Source of the DNA: Mycosarcoma maydis
Lineage: Eukaryota > Basidiomycota > Ustilaginomycetes > Ustilaginales
Direction of reading: 5' to 3'
NCBI RefSeq assembly: GCF_000328475.2
Contig: NC_026482.1
Coordinates: forward strand, 558,001-622,000
DNA length: 64,000 nt
Program-made: the position numbers and the translations under genes
Shown: positions 1 to 10,352 of the stretch, in pieces
How the letters are laid out: every line of letters begins with the position of its first letter
Numbering within the stretch: the first letter of the stretch is position 1
The notes under the pieces: model-generated
Told to the model about the DNA's origin: nothing
Databases searched by the model: none
What the model saw: only the letters and a program-made list of their open reading frames with translations

Positions 1-1421
1 TGTGGTGATTGAATATTCGGATGGATGCTGTCAGATCCAACGGAAACACGCGAATCATGGATTTTCGGGATCGGGAATCACGAATCACGAATGGTACTCA
101 CGGCTTTTTTCCCAAGAATCAGACATCTTTGGATCGTCGTCTTGTGTTCACGAGTCGTGATTTGATGACTGACTGCCTTTTCACCAACTTTACAGCCCAA
201 TTCCCGAGAAAGGGAATGATAATCACAGAATAAAAGAATAAAAGCGGTCAGCTCAGCTCATTTATCCTTTATCCCCGCGGCAGCTGCATTCCATCCGAGC
301 CACGCTGAATATGAGCCGGCGGTGCCAAAGCTTCGACTGCGCAGACTCTCCAGTGTACTCGCTCAAGAGCTATGGTGAGCGTAGATACGAATCTCAAGTT
401 GGTCCAGAAAACGAGAGCGACAACGTGTCGGTGAGTGTATAGCCGAGTGCATCTGTTTAAGTTATTTATTCTTTTAAGTTTTGTCGTCGCAAATGCGCCT
501 GTCGGTGCTGACGACCCGCAAAAGCGAAACCAAAATCGGAGACAATCACGAATTGAATTAAGTTACCGTGTACTATTCACGATTCATCCATGACCTCACT
601 CGTGCCTCACGACTGATGGTCAGAATACATGCCCATGTACAGCCAAAACGCTATCCTGACTAGTTAACCACAGACTATACATACGTTGTTTTCGAAACTA
701 GGCCATGGTCCTTGCTCGTTCTCAAAGCTTTGGGTGCTTCTGCCAATGCAGCACCCAACCGGCCTTTCGGTTCGCGGTCGATTGGATCTGCTCACGCTTC
801 TGAACCCAGTCACGAGTCATGTGTCACGAGTGACGTTGATCAAAATGTCAAACTCGCCCAACTAACTTGTTAGAATTCGCGACTCCTCGGCACGTCACGC
901 GTGTCACACTCCCTCGCTCTAAAGTTAAATCCGCAACTGGTAGATCCACAGCCAACCCACCATGACTGGCTTGACTTCCAATGCCAGTGCGTGAGTGCTT
1001 TAAAAACACATGACTTGGCCCTCGAATTTACATATGCTTGCCCACAGCAGCCAGAATCTCTGGAGCTGCCATCTACTTGTCTTCCCGCGTAATTGGACAT
1101 TAGAGGCCATCACAGCGTGCTTGTTTGGATTTGATGGCATCCTCGGCCTATAGCTCTCCCTTGAGGAGGACCGGTTGGTTGCCCCAGATGCCATTCCGCG
1201 TGGCGATCAGCCAAGGCAGCTTTTCCGCGAAAATGCTTTGCCGTACCAGATCTGGTCAATTCTGCCGCGGCTGCTTCACGCTCAGTCGCTGTCTCGTTCC
1301 ACCCAAGTTGAGCGCAGCTCTACTCGTAACTGGGCCCAAGTCTTGGACCTTGAGCCACTTGGTCTAGGGCACGATCGTAGAATGCCCTTCGGATTACGAG
1401 ATTTTGCGATTGCCAAGCCGA
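1..1421. other. intergenic, no gene seen
   Basis: No convincing reading frame. It holds a repeat of AATCACGA at 76-92 and scattered TCACGA-type words (for example near 547-600 and 810-835). It lies downstream of the minus-strand gene that ends at 1422. Confidence 0.6.
76..92. repeat. AATCACGA short tandem array
   Basis: Two and a half tandem copies of the unit AATCACGA. This is one of many copies of a dispersed intergenic word (core TCACGA / TCGTGA) found through the whole window. Confidence 0.75.
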
Positions 1422-2951
1422 CTAGTATGAACGCGCCGTGGGTCTCAGCGTGAACGGTGCGCCAGAAAAGCACCATTCTCGTGACGGAATCGCCTGCGCT
1501 CCCTTTTCCAAGTTAAATCTCACCCTCGACATCCTTCCCCGCTCGCCGCTCAACCCATCATCCATCTCATTCTTGACAAGTGTCGACCCGTCCAAACCCA
1601 CGAACGGATCCTTGTTTACATCCTGCTCCTTCTGTGCTTGGCTGTCCACCACGCTCGCTTCTGGCTGAACAACCGCTTTTGGCCTGGTCACCTTGGTATG
1701 TGTCTTGACCTTGTGCGTCTTCATATCCAAGCTTAAAACTTTCGCCGTCCTCTGTGCATCGCCCGCGATCGCTCTGGCCTTTTGAAGCGCGCCATGCTTG
1801 CCCATCACCGGTGCTGCTTGCGGTACGCTCGACCCTGCCGCTGCTGCAGTAGAAGCATCCTTACCCAGCTGTGGAAAGAGAGCAGCCTCTTCCTCTCTAG
1901 CACTGTGTGCGCTCGCCTTGTTGATTTTCTTCTGTTCTCGTTGCAGCTGGATCTGCAGCAACTGCTGCTCGAACAGAACCTCTCGTTCGGCGCTGAGCTT
2001 ATTCACCAGATCGGAGCGCGCTGACGCTCCTAGCAGAGGTGAGGTTGAGCACGATGGGCATGAGGAGAGCAGGCTAAGCGGTGACGGATGCAATGCAGAG
2101 CACAAGATGAGTCCGCACGAATAGCACAGCGGTGCATATGGTGCTAGTGGGTGTCGACGACCTTGACAGAAACACATTTTGCGAGGCATTGCGGTCAACG
2201 TCGAAGAGGAAGAGTCGAAAGCCGACGTAGAAGTGAGCTCCTCGATGACGGCGTCGATGGCGAGCATCTCGCTTGTCGGTGGTGGAGAAGGCTGCGACTT
2301 GGCTAGTGAAGGGGATGTAGACGTCTCGTCGTGATCGATGATCGAGGTTGTATAAAGTGTCTCGTCTGGACTAGCCTTAGCAGCTGCAGTGAGGTCCGAC
2401 TGGTGCCGAGCTGGTGCATCGACGCTTCTGACAGATGCTATCTGCCTCGATCCTGGTTGCTTTGCCTTCTTACCCTTTGCCGTACCTACAAAGAAATCGT
2501 CTTGATCCTGTTTCTTCTTGTACACCGTCCCCATCCCACCGAACGCCTCTGAAAGCCTAGCCATATGCTCTTGCTCATCCAGATCAGACTCCTGTAGCTT
2601 CCTCGGAGCTAGGGTGTGCCCAATCCCAGCTCGCTCTGCAAGCGTTCGCTTCCCGCGTTTCTTCGGAGCTGTCACGTGTGCTGTGCCGTCACCCGTCGTT
2701 GCTGAGCGCAAAGTCGGTGTGGTCGATCCCGAGGTGCTTGGCTGTTGAGGAAAGCGCGAACGCGTAAAGTCTCGAACAAAGGATTTGGCGAGAGGGGTCT
2801 CAGTTCCGACCAACCCTTGCAGATGCGTACATAGCGATGCTTGATCGTCAAACGAGTCGAGAAACGGGAGGATCTGCACGTTGACCGTCTCCTTGTCCAG
2901 GCCGAGCAACGACACGAGTTGGTCAGTCCACATCGAGCTGCCTTTCGCCAT
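1422..2951 (-). CDS. RQT4: TRIP4/Rqt4-like zinc-finger protein (zf-C2HC5)
   Basis: The 509-residue protein carries one compact cysteine-rich module at residues 260-301. It has the pattern CFC, CYSC, a single Cys and CPSC, with a conserved RRHPLAPYAP stretch between. This is the C2HC5 zinc finger of activating signal cointegrator 1 (TRIP4) and of yeast Rqt4, a subunit of the complex that splits collided ribosomes in ribosome quality control. The rest is low-complexity Ser/Pro/Lys-rich sequence. An N-terminal helical part (residues 8-66) resembles the CUE-like start of the family. There is no ASCH domain, as in other fungal members. The start is the first ATG. The protein is probably cytosolic and ribosome-associated. 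The family is clear; the precise role is taken from yeast and human work. Confidence 0.82.
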   Translation of the reverse strand: MAKGSSMWTDQLVSLLGLDKETVNVQILPFLDSFDDQASLCTHLQGLVGTETPLAKSFVRDFTRSRFPQQPSTSGSTTPTLRSATTGDGTAHVTAPKKRGKRTLAERAGIGHTLAPRKLQESDLDEQEHMARLSEAFGGMGTVYKKKQDQDDFFVGTAKGKKAKQPGSRQIASVRSVDAPARHQSDLTAAAKASPDETLYTTSIIDHDETSTSPSLAKSQPSPPPTSEMLAIDAVIEELTSTSAFDSSSSTLTAMPRKMCFCQGRRHPLAPYAPLCYSCGLILCSALHPSPLSLLSSCPSCSTSPLLGASARSDLVNKLSAEREVLFEQQLLQIQLQREQKKINKASAHSAREEEAALFPQLGKDASTAAAAGSSVPQAAPVMGKHGALQKARAIAGDAQRTAKVLSLDMKTHKVKTHTKVTRPKAVVQPEASVVDSQAQKEQDVNKDPFVGLDGSTLVKNEMDDGLSGERGRMSRVRFNLEKGAQAIPSREWCFSGAPFTLRPTARSY

Positions 2952-3180
2952 GTTTGCCGTATATGTCCCGGCAAAATGGTCTTAAAACGGATACAACGTG
3001 TGTCAGAAACGTCGAAGATGTGTTGGTGGAAGGCTGAGTCGGGTGTTCAGCAAGTGTAACTGGATGTGTTGGTGTGGAGGAAATCTTCCAACGTGGAAAT
3101 CACGAATCTAGATCGGCCTATTTATGAGATACCCATCGGCCGATTTTGGGATCAGCAGTCACGAGTGAGAAGTGGAGGAA

Positions 3181-3204
3181 AATCGTGAATCGTGAATCAC
3201 GAAT
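3181..3204. repeat. TCGTGAA/TCACGAA array
   Basis: Two direct TCGTGAAT units followed by an inverted TCACGAAT unit. The array lies about 80 bases upstream of the CHCH-protein start at 3287 and about 230 bases upstream of the divergent Rqt4-like gene. Confidence 0.75.
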
Positions 3205-3286
3205 GTTTCACAATTCTTCTCAGCGTGCTTTTCTACTATCGAAGCTTACGTCTATACCACAATCCCCTCACTAACCACATCCAAAC

Positions 3287-3758
3287 ATGGAATCATCAAT
3301 AGACCAAGTCGCCGCCAAGTGTGGTAAGCAGCTTGGTAGGTGTTTCTGCTCTCTATCTAGTCTTGTTTCACCCGGGAAATTGTTCTCACCAACATCTTCA
3401 CACCTCTGATTTACCTTGTACAGACACGTTCCAACGCTGCATCTTGGCCAACCAGCAAAACCCTGGAGCCTGCGAGCAATACAAAACGGAGCTATCCCGA
3501 TGCGCTGCTTCGGCAGTACCCCTGCTCAACGAAATCAAAAACCGCTGCGTTGCCCAAGTCATCGCCTACGACAAGTGCCTCGAACAATTTACCTCGAAAG
3601 GCGACACAGAGCTGGAAAAGAATTGCACGCCGAAGTTGAGGGATCTCTGGTTCTGCACAGAGAAGGTCAAGCGCGAGATTGAAGCAAAGGATGATGTGGA
3701 ATTGCAGAAGAGCAAGCAGTCGGGCAGAGAAGCGCTGTCCAAGCAACACTTCTCATAG
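3287..3758 (+). CDS. MIX14: CHCHD5/Mix14-type twin CX9C mitochondrial protein
   Basis: Two exons, 3287-3335 and 3424-3758, with an 88-base GTAGGT...CAG intron; 127 residues. Splicing joins CGKQL to DTFQRC and completes the first CX9C unit. The protein then shows three more: C-EQYKTELSR-C, C-VAQVIAYDK-C and C-TPKLRDLWF-C. Four CX9C segments in this spacing are the signature of human CHCHD5 and yeast Mix14/Mic14. These are intermembrane-space proteins folded by the Mia40/Erv1 disulfide relay, probably with a role in respiratory-chain biogenesis. There is no presequence, as expected for a Mia40 substrate. The tail is charged. The unspliced frame would lose the first cysteine pair, which supports the intron. 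Confidence 0.85.
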
Positions 3759-3872
3759 CAAGCAGAGATTGGAGGGAATCAGTGCGGTAGTACATGATGT
3801 TTGGTATAGGAGGCACAAATTGTTCGCACGGCAATGCGAGAGGTGCTTAACACAAAATAAAAGTGGGCAAAA

Positions 3873-5387
3873 TCAAGCGTTGCTGGGCGGGGCGGCAGTG
3901 ACGTGTCCACCCGGTTGAGGCTGGGTGGATTCTGTGGCGGCAGTAGCGGTGGTTCCTTGTCCCTGGGTAGTAGCGGCAGCATCGGTAGCTTCGACACTTG
4001 CAAGGGCAGAAGGGTGGATGCTGGAATTGGGGAGCTTGGGGGCTGACATTCTCCTCAGTTTCTGCCAGACGTACGGCGTCGAGGCCTGCTGGTTAACGCT
4101 TTGATGACGATCGACATCACGAGACAGGCTGAACCGTTTTGCGAGCGACACGCGACGCGGTCGAGGCTTTACCTGGTGCTCTTCCTGCTTTCGTGTCTCC
4201 TGCTCTGCCCCATGCTCGATGGTCAGCTCGTGCTCTGATGCGGCTGCAGCACTCATGCCCATGCCTACCTGGTTTTGGTTCCGCTGTCCTCTCTCGCTCG
4301 TGTCCGCCTTGCGAAACCATCCGGTCTCGGGCAACACCGTAACCGTCAACACGGCCGTCAGGCCATCTACGGCAATATCATGATTCACGCCTTGTACACC
4401 CTGCGGCATGAGTCCAGCGACAAATTGCACGTCTGTCCTATACTTTGTTAGCATAAAGCTCGTCTTTCCATCTTTGGTCTTTCCCAAAGCCTGCTTGACC
4501 AATTCGTTGCGGCCGAGATTGTATCCGTCTGGAACGATCATGTGGTTCTTGCTAGCTGTCTGCTCTTTGCTCGTCGCCAAGAACCATGCCCCGGATGCCT
4601 GCTGCTGCCAAGCGCGGAAATGATTTCCGCCGACGAGCGATTCAAGGCATGTTCCGAACACGTGATCTAGCGGGGTATACACTTGGCGATAGATGAATTC
4701 TTGGTCTCGCCAACCGCGCGCGTCGATGTATGCCTTTTGGTAGCCTCCGGCGTGGAGACCGAGGCATTCGCGATCAAAGTCGAGTGATCGACAGTAGGAC
4801 TGCAGTCCTTTGCGCGTGAGAACCGCAGGCGACGAGAGCGACGAGACGATGACGTTGAGTGGTTCGTGCAGACCATCACCGACTAAATCGAACGATGTAC
4901 CTCCGTAAACACGCGGATCGATGAATCCGTACTGGTTGACATCCACGTCGCCTTCAACCGTCTCTGTGGGCGTCGGGAATAGTGGAATCGAAGTCTGTTT
5001 GGCGTTCGTAGCTTCAGTGACTTTGGCGATCAGGTCGGGATCAGTGACAGTGGTGACAGGGACAATTTTAGGTTGAGCGTTGGCACGGACAGCGGTGGTG
5101 GGATCGGGTCGCAGTGCTGGGTCGTTTGGATCCTCCAGGCCGAGCGTTCGACCCTGATAGTCAACCTGAGCTGCACCAGCACCATCCAAGGGAAGTTCGG
5201 CAAGGACTCGAGCACCGTGCTTGCGGTTCAGTGTGCTTGCAACGTGTGCGTCGACCTCAGCACCTGTAGGACCCGAAGTGGTGCCATTGGCGGATCTCTG
5301 CGCTTCAGCGCGTGCTTTGTGCGATGCAATGTAGCTTGATAGGGCGGCGGTCAGCGGCGCAAAGGGGGACCTGATTGCCACCGGCAT
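3873..5387 (-). CDS. conserved fungal protein of unknown function
   Basis: 504 residues from the in-frame ATG at 5387. I recognise the central block (residues roughly 150-330) as a fungal family without a known function. It includes YGFIDPRVYGG, a segment around CLGLHAGGYQKA, GTCLESLVGGNHFR and IVPDGYNLGRNELV. No signal peptide, membrane segment or catalytic motif stands out. The C-terminal 150 residues are low complexity (Gln/Ala/Thr) and probably disordered. The open frame continues upstream to 5432 without an ATG. A spliced start is possible: ATG 5460 reading MARLVPVQ, then GTCAGT at 5436. None of the nearby acceptors restores the frame neatly, so I kept 5387. Confidence 0.75.
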   Translation of the reverse strand: MPVAIRSPFAPLTAALSSYIASHKARAEAQRSANGTTSGPTGAEVDAHVASTLNRKHGARVLAELPLDGAGAAQVDYQGRTLGLEDPNDPALRPDPTTAVRANAQPKIVPVTTVTDPDLIAKVTEATNAKQTSIPLFPTPTETVEGDVDVNQYGFIDPRVYGGTSFDLVGDGLHEPLNVIVSSLSSPAVLTRKGLQSYCRSLDFDRECLGLHAGGYQKAYIDARGWRDQEFIYRQVYTPLDHVFGTCLESLVGGNHFRAWQQQASGAWFLATSKEQTASKNHMIVPDGYNLGRNELVKQALGKTKDGKTSFMLTKYRTDVQFVAGLMPQGVQGVNHDIAVDGLTAVLTVTVLPETGWFRKADTSERGQRNQNQVGMGMSAAAASEHELTIEHGAEQETRKQEEHQVKPRPRRVSLAKRFSLSRDVDRHQSVNQQASTPYVWQKLRRMSAPKLPNSSIHPSALASVEATDAAATTQGQGTTATAATESTQPQPGGHVTAAPPSNA

Positions 5388-6197
5388 TGGGACTGACACT
5401 GACGTGTACGTAGGAGAATGACTTGGTCTCACTGACCTGAACTGGGACGAGGCGCGCCATGAAACCGGTTGCTCTTTTGTACTGCTCCAGCGAGCTCAGA
5501 AGGTGGTTGCACTTGCGCACTCCGCTTGAATGCACTCAGCATCGACATCCACTGATCGAAAACTCGCATGCCATCTCCCCCGCATCCTCCCCCTGCACAA
5601 ACGTACTCTGAATGCAGTCTCGATCAACCGGCAACCACATCCAAGCCTCGAACGACCAAGCACACGAAAATCTTAACCTTGAGCCCCTATAAAGAATATG
5701 CTTTTGACCATACAGCTAAACGGGCGACGGCGGGAAACACTCTGTACAACCGACGATCGCTCTTTCTGAGCATGTCATACGCAAGGTCTACAAGCAGAAG
5801 AGAACGTGTTCTCAAAAGAAAACACGCAAACGCATTCACGATTCACGATTCACGATTATTTATTTGTTTGACAGCTTTCACCCCACCACAAAACAAACCG
5901 TGAACCTGCCTGACGATTTGCAATTCGTGATTTGTGAATTTTCCGAGGAGACGGCGCCGTGGCGGCGGATTTTCTTTGTTTTTAGTCGCGAAACGTTTTC
6001 AGGGGCTTGTCTCGCTGACAAGCTCGCTTACAGCGGAGACGCTAACGTAGACAATCAAAGCAAGCGAGACGGTCTTTCTAGAACAGACACCTCATCCTCA
6101 TCCTCGTCCTCACGCTCACCCTTCGCCACAACCTAAACTCAATATTGACCAGCTTAAAAAGCTACTGTGGCAAGATCAACCTTGGATTTGACTAGCT
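5388..6197. other. intergenic with repeat array
   Basis: Upstream region of the minus-strand gene at 3873-5387, reaching to the 3' end of the mannosidase gene. The triple TTCACGA array at 5834-5857 and a TCC-rich run near 6090-6120 are the only features. No further gene is seen. Confidence 0.55.
5834..5857. repeat. ATTCACG triple tandem array
   Basis: Three perfect tandem copies of ATTCACG followed by ATT. Same word family as the other intergenic arrays. Confidence 0.8.
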
Positions 6198-8258
6198 CTA
6201 GATAAGACCAGTGGCAAAGACTGGCTCGAAAACAGGCAACGGATGAGCCTCGGTATTGAGTACCCACTTGTTCAACGGCAACAGATCTCTGTCCTCAAAC
6301 AACAGATACAGATACTTGAGCGTTTCGGACAACCAAAATGTCTCCATCTTGTCCACCTTAGCAGGTTCGTCCGCGTCTACATCGTCAATGCTCGAATAGC
6401 CTCCGGTTTCTACTTTGCAGTGCGTTTCGAAAGCTTGGAAGATTTGCCATCCCCATTCGCGGTAGATGGGATCGCCGGTGAGGCTGAAGCCGATAAAGAG
6501 CGATTCGACCGTTTCGGGACGCAGGATGTTGCGCGAATCGATGAGTGGGTTTGGCCGGTGCGAGTACGAGGGCGGAGGTTTCTTGATGTACCAGTCGACA
6601 TTGGCTGGGATGGGCGCCCGGTTCGAGGCAAGCATCTGCGCATCGGTCAGGTTAGCATCTTGAGGCGTTTTGAAAAACACGATTTCGGGAGAGAGACCCG
6701 TCTTTGTTTTCGTGTAGGTGTCCATACATGTGCGCACAAATTCGTGACCCAATCGCCAGTCTTCTTTGTCCGTCTCGTCGCCTATACCAAGGTCAGAGAT
6801 GGGAGGCAGAGGTCGTTTGGCTGTGTCACCGAAAATGTCGTGCGTCGAAGTGGAGCCGAGCATCATGGATCCGCCCAGAAAGCAGACGAGGTGGTCTTGC
6901 TTGGGCACAAGCTGCATATACGGTCGACCGTCTGCCGATCTCCTTGGTGCTAGCTCGATGGTAAACATCAACGGCGGTTTCGAGTGAATGGATGGCTTGG
7001 TCAACAAACGCTTGATCCCGCGCAACGCATTGTCGTACATGTCTCGGTAGACCTTCTCGGTTCGACCGGTCTGCAACCATTGCTTGATGAGGTATTCGTA
7101 GTATGAATCGCCACGAGAGCCGAGTCGCACCTCTCCGTTGTAAAAATGGCCAGTCATCGGGTCCAAAAAGATGGGCAGTACACCTTGGTAGTGTGGCAAC
7201 CGCTGCGTGGCGTCGCGCACGACTTGCATGGGTCGTTCTGCGATACGCCAGTATTCCATCTCTCCGGTGAGATGCGCGAGGTACTTGAATTCGAGTTGAA
7301 CCGTTGTCGCTTCGGCAAGGCTGGACGAGTTGTTGTTGTTGAGATCAGGGAACGCTTCACCCGTTTGCAGATCGACTTCGCGCAACGGCACACCCGAGGG
7401 GGTATCAAATGCAGGCTTGAGACGCTCTGCGAGTTCCACGGCTTTTCCGATAAACATGTTTGCATCCTCCTCGTTAGCTGCGAACGCAGCATGCGGAGGG
7501 TCTCTTATCAACGCCGCCGCAGATAGCAAACCGCCGAGCGTGCGAATCGTAGTTTCAAACACGTTCATTCGTCCTGCAACATTCCAGTTTAGCTCTTCTG
7601 CAACCCATTCACGAGCTCGCTCATACTCGTCCTTGAGGCCCATAAGGATGAGCGTGTCGAGCGTGTCAACGATGGTGTAGCCAATGCCTTGGCCTTGCTT
7701 TCCGCTAAGGTTTGAACCATGCTTGCTGATGGGGTGGTACTCGTCGTAGCCCCATGCGTCTCGTTTGTAGGCAGACCAAGAGTGATTGAAGGCGTTCAAA
7801 ATGGCGTCGCGCCTGTATTGGTCAGCATGGCGCAATGGCTGCTCGGGAAGCGGTCGTGTCGGTGGTAATGGGTAAAGCAGCGAGGGCTCTCTTTTGTTCG
7901 AACTGGTGAAAGGCTTCCGTGGAGCTCCCCACGTGTCTCTTGCGACGGTATCGGAGTCATGTTGCCGTAAAGGCTGATGCTGCTGATGATCTGACAGTGA
8001 TGATCTGCTAATGAGATGCAGAGGTAGCTGACCGTTGTTCTTGTAGGTGAGATATGCTAGTACGAACAGGGCTGCCGAACATGCCCACGAGAGTAAACGC
8101 CATGGGGAAGTCACTCGCGATAGCAACTTCGGTTTGGTTTCGGTTTCTGACGTTTTCTTGCTGGAAGCTTGCTTTCTCGGCGCTGCTGGAGATGATGATG
8201 AGCGAATTCCGGACCGCTTTTTGAGGGTAGCATCACTCGCATCGTTTTTGACCGGCAT
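6198..8258 (-). CDS. class I alpha-1,2-mannosidase (GH47), Golgi/ER
   Basis: 686 residues from ATG 8258. The frame runs 48 codons further upstream, but 8258 places a short basic cytosolic tail before a single membrane anchor at about residues 53-72 (type II topology). A stem follows, then the GH47 catalytic domain. Family marks: RRDAILNAFNHSW, the GIGYTIVDTLDTL segment, RGDSYYEYLIKQWLQT, FWLSETLKYLYLLF, and NTEAHP near the C-terminus, whose Thr binds the catalytic calcium. These enzymes trim terminal alpha-1,2-linked mannose from N-glycans (Man9 to Man5-8). The length and anchor fit an ER or Golgi processing enzyme, not a secreted one. Substrate preference cannot be read from sequence. Confidence 0.93.
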   Translation of the reverse strand: MPVKNDASDATLKKRSGIRSSSSPAAPRKQASSKKTSETETKPKLLSRVTSPWRLLSWACSAALFVLAYLTYKNNGQLPLHLISRSSLSDHQQHQPLRQHDSDTVARDTWGAPRKPFTSSNKREPSLLYPLPPTRPLPEQPLRHADQYRRDAILNAFNHSWSAYKRDAWGYDEYHPISKHGSNLSGKQGQGIGYTIVDTLDTLILMGLKDEYERAREWVAEELNWNVAGRMNVFETTIRTLGGLLSAAALIRDPPHAAFAANEEDANMFIGKAVELAERLKPAFDTPSGVPLREVDLQTGEAFPDLNNNNSSSLAEATTVQLEFKYLAHLTGEMEYWRIAERPMQVVRDATQRLPHYQGVLPIFLDPMTGHFYNGEVRLGSRGDSYYEYLIKQWLQTGRTEKVYRDMYDNALRGIKRLLTKPSIHSKPPLMFTIELAPRRSADGRPYMQLVPKQDHLVCFLGGSMMLGSTSTHDIFGDTAKRPLPPISDLGIGDETDKEDWRLGHEFVRTCMDTYTKTKTGLSPEIVFFKTPQDANLTDAQMLASNRAPIPANVDWYIKKPPPSYSHRPNPLIDSRNILRPETVESLFIGFSLTGDPIYREWGWQIFQAFETHCKVETGGYSSIDDVDADEPAKVDKMETFWLSETLKYLYLLFEDRDLLPLNKWVLNTEAHPLPVFEPVFATGLI

Positions 8259-8978
8259 ATTGATGGCGAGGAAGAACCGAAAGGCGGCTTGGTTAAAACC
8301 TTTTGAAGAAGTGATGAACAAAGTCGAAACGGAAAGCGAAAGGTGTATGTAAGAGGAGAAGCTGTTGATTTTGTATGTTGGAAGAAAGTACGACATAAGC
8401 AACCGCGAACAACGCCGTTAACTTGCAAGCGCCATAAAGTTATTTGACGCGCTAGTCGCTCATAAATGTATGGCTTTGGCTTGGCGTGCCCTCGTGCCTG
8501 TGTATGTCATCTATCAACACACATTCACAATTCATGATTCACGATTGGTGGTTGGTGTGCACGGTGGGCGCCAAAGTGTGCCTTTCTCCACGCTCGTCCA
8601 CGTCGATATTTATTATTTTAAAAGCCGAGAGATTCATGATTTAAAAAGAACAACGCCACCACGACGATGACCTCCACGCTTGCCCAATCACGGATCGTGA
8701 ATACTACAGTCACGAGTACGGAATTCACATTCACGATTATTATACAAGAGTGGCACCAACCACGCTGTTTGCTTGAGCACACTTTCATACTACTGGACAA
8801 CAACTAGCCCACCAAGACAAGCTTTGCGCTGGATAGCGGCATGGTTGGCACGCATTGCATCGCCGCGCGCCATCACGCACGACTAGACCTTGTTGTTTGT
8901 TGCAGCCGCCTAGATAGATATGGTAAAACACGAATACACTGCGAGGATTGAGCTTGCACGGAAGGGCGGGTGCTGCAA
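8259..8978. other. intergenic with TCACGA words
   Basis: Mannosidase promoter side and 3' flank of URM1. Scattered repeat words occur at about 8530-8546 and 8690-8740. No gene seen. Confidence 0.5.
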
Positions 8979-9389
8979 TCATCCGCCATGCAACGTACTG
9001 ATGAACACCACCTCGTCGCCATCCTGCAGGACATAGTCGCCTTCGCCTTCGAGTTCCCAATCGCCGTTGTTGATCAGCACGAGGATGCCTGGTCGTCTGT
9101 TATGTGCAAATCGAACAAACACATCTGTCAGCATTCAACTTGTCAATACCCTGCCGCATTGCATTGCTTCGAGTTGTGCTTACACCGAGTCGCCGTCTAC
9201 GAAGAGTTCTTCTCGTTCTGTGATCAGGTTCTTGCGAATGTGACCAATCAAGAAGCTGACATTGGTCTCATTACCAGCTGTATCGGTTCGCGGTATTGTC
9301 AGCGTGTGCTTCTTCTCGTGTGGCGGTGCCAGCAGAAGCTCGGTGCCTCCTCCAAACTCGACGCGGATCTCGACTGTGTCTTGCGACAT
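8979..9389 (-). CDS. URM1: Urm1 ubiquitin-related modifier / sulfur carrier
   Basis: Two exons, 9389-9184 and 9096-8979, with an 87-base intron (GTAAGC...CAG); 107 residues. The splice joins FVDGDS-V to [17 protein letters not shown], the highly conserved Urm1 core. The protein ends LHGG. The C-terminal Gly-Gly is adenylated and thiocarboxylated by Uba4, then donates sulfur for 2-thiolation of wobble uridine in tRNA Lys, Glu and Gln; it can also be conjugated to proteins. The N-terminal beta-grasp strand ([14 protein letters not shown]) is typical. An insert of about ten residues (around [11 protein letters not shown]) makes it slightly longer than yeast Urm1 (99 residues). The ATG at 9389 begins the conserved fold. 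The spliced model is secure. Confidence 0.93.
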
Positions 9390-9863
9390 TCTCGTTGGCA
9401 CACGCTTTTTGCTTGGCGGACGTATGCGTTCGGTGCTTGGAAATGCTATGCTCCGGCCGTCATCAAGGGTTGATATAGTGAAGGCAGCCCACAGATTCAG
9501 ACGCGAAACAAAAATCGTGAATACATCCCTCCATGGAATAGTCTCGGATCGGGAGAATCGGGGAACCGATTTGCGAGAAACGAAAGAGTCCCAAGTCGTC
9601 ATCATCTTGCGTATTGCAGTCCTCAGCGTGCCAGGCCTACTGCCACCTGACCATGTTCATCTGGCACTTCGTTTGCGGGACAAGCATGTACCTTCGGAGA
9701 TCCACATGCACAGGCAGCAAAAGTCACTCTCGCAAACTTGTAAAGGGTGGGCAGATGACTGTCGAGTTGGTGCAAAACAGACAGACCCATCGAAACACAC
9801 ATTTACGATTCAAGATGAGGTCTGAATATCGTTAGACAATATCAGTCAATATAGCGTTGCTGC
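9390..9863. other. intergenic, no gene seen
   Basis: Upstream of URM1 and downstream of the first secreted paralogue. An open frame continues URM1 upstream but lacks conservation cues. One TTTACGATTCAAGAT word near 9803. Confidence 0.5.
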
Positions 9864-10352
9864 TCAGAAGTGTCGCAATACCGTATTCAGGTCTTGTAGG
9901 CCCCAATGCACTCCACGAATGGGAACCATGTCAATCCACAAAAGGCTCTTCCTGTAAGCCTCTTGCCTCCAAAGAATCAAAGCCAGTTCGTGTTGAAGGT
10001 CCATCTCTTTGCCCACACTGTCCTCTGGATGGACGATAGTGGTGAACCAAATAGCTCGGTTGCCTTGAGCGCGTGAACCCCTTACTCCGATCTTGATCGC
10101 GCCCTTGAGTTTTCCCGTGACAACCGCAGTCTCGAGCAGCTTGTTCTTGAATTCAGGAATGCGTTTATCGAAATCATCTGCGCCGACGTGCGCAGGTTCA
10201 AATGGAATATGTCCATGTGCTTTTTCGTACTCCTCCTGTGCACCATTCCACATGAAGAAGTCGTACTCGTATGGCTGTTTTACAGCCAGAGCGAACAGAG
10301 GAACAAGTATGACCATGGACAGCAGCACCGCTGGGGATTTAAGAGATAGCAT
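9864..10352 (-). CDS. secreted paralogue 1 of a four-gene cluster (candidate effector)
   Basis: 162 residues from ATG 10352. A short basic start and a hydrophobic core (LLSMVILVPLFALA) form a signal peptide with a likely cut after residue 23. The mature protein has no cysteine and no known domain. It shares a C-terminal core with its three neighbours: an aromatic strand (AIWFTTIVHP), then a Met-Leu segment, LILWRQE, LLWIDMVP, and a final WGLQDLNTVL. Between the signal peptide and this core lies AQEEYEKAH, matching AKQKYEDAH of paralogue 3. All four genes point the same way with 0.3-0.8 kb spacing. The organisation resembles smut effector clusters arising by local duplication. Function unknown. 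The most divergent parts lie between residues 50 and 90. Confidence 0.82.
   Translation of the reverse strand: MLSLKSPAVLLSMVILVPLFALAVKQPYEYDFFMWNGAQEEYEKAHGHIPFEPAHVGADDFDKRIPEFKNKLLETAVVTGKLKGAIKIGVRGSRAQGNRAIWFTTIVHPEDSVGKEMDLQHELALILWRQEAYRKSLLWIDMVPIRGVHWGLQDLNTVLRHF

Noticed and set aside
5305..5535. Alternative first exon MARLVPVQ for the conserved fungal protein
   Set aside because: The donor GTCAGT is good, but nearby acceptors give the wrong phase; the only in-frame acceptor removes part of the apparent N-terminus.
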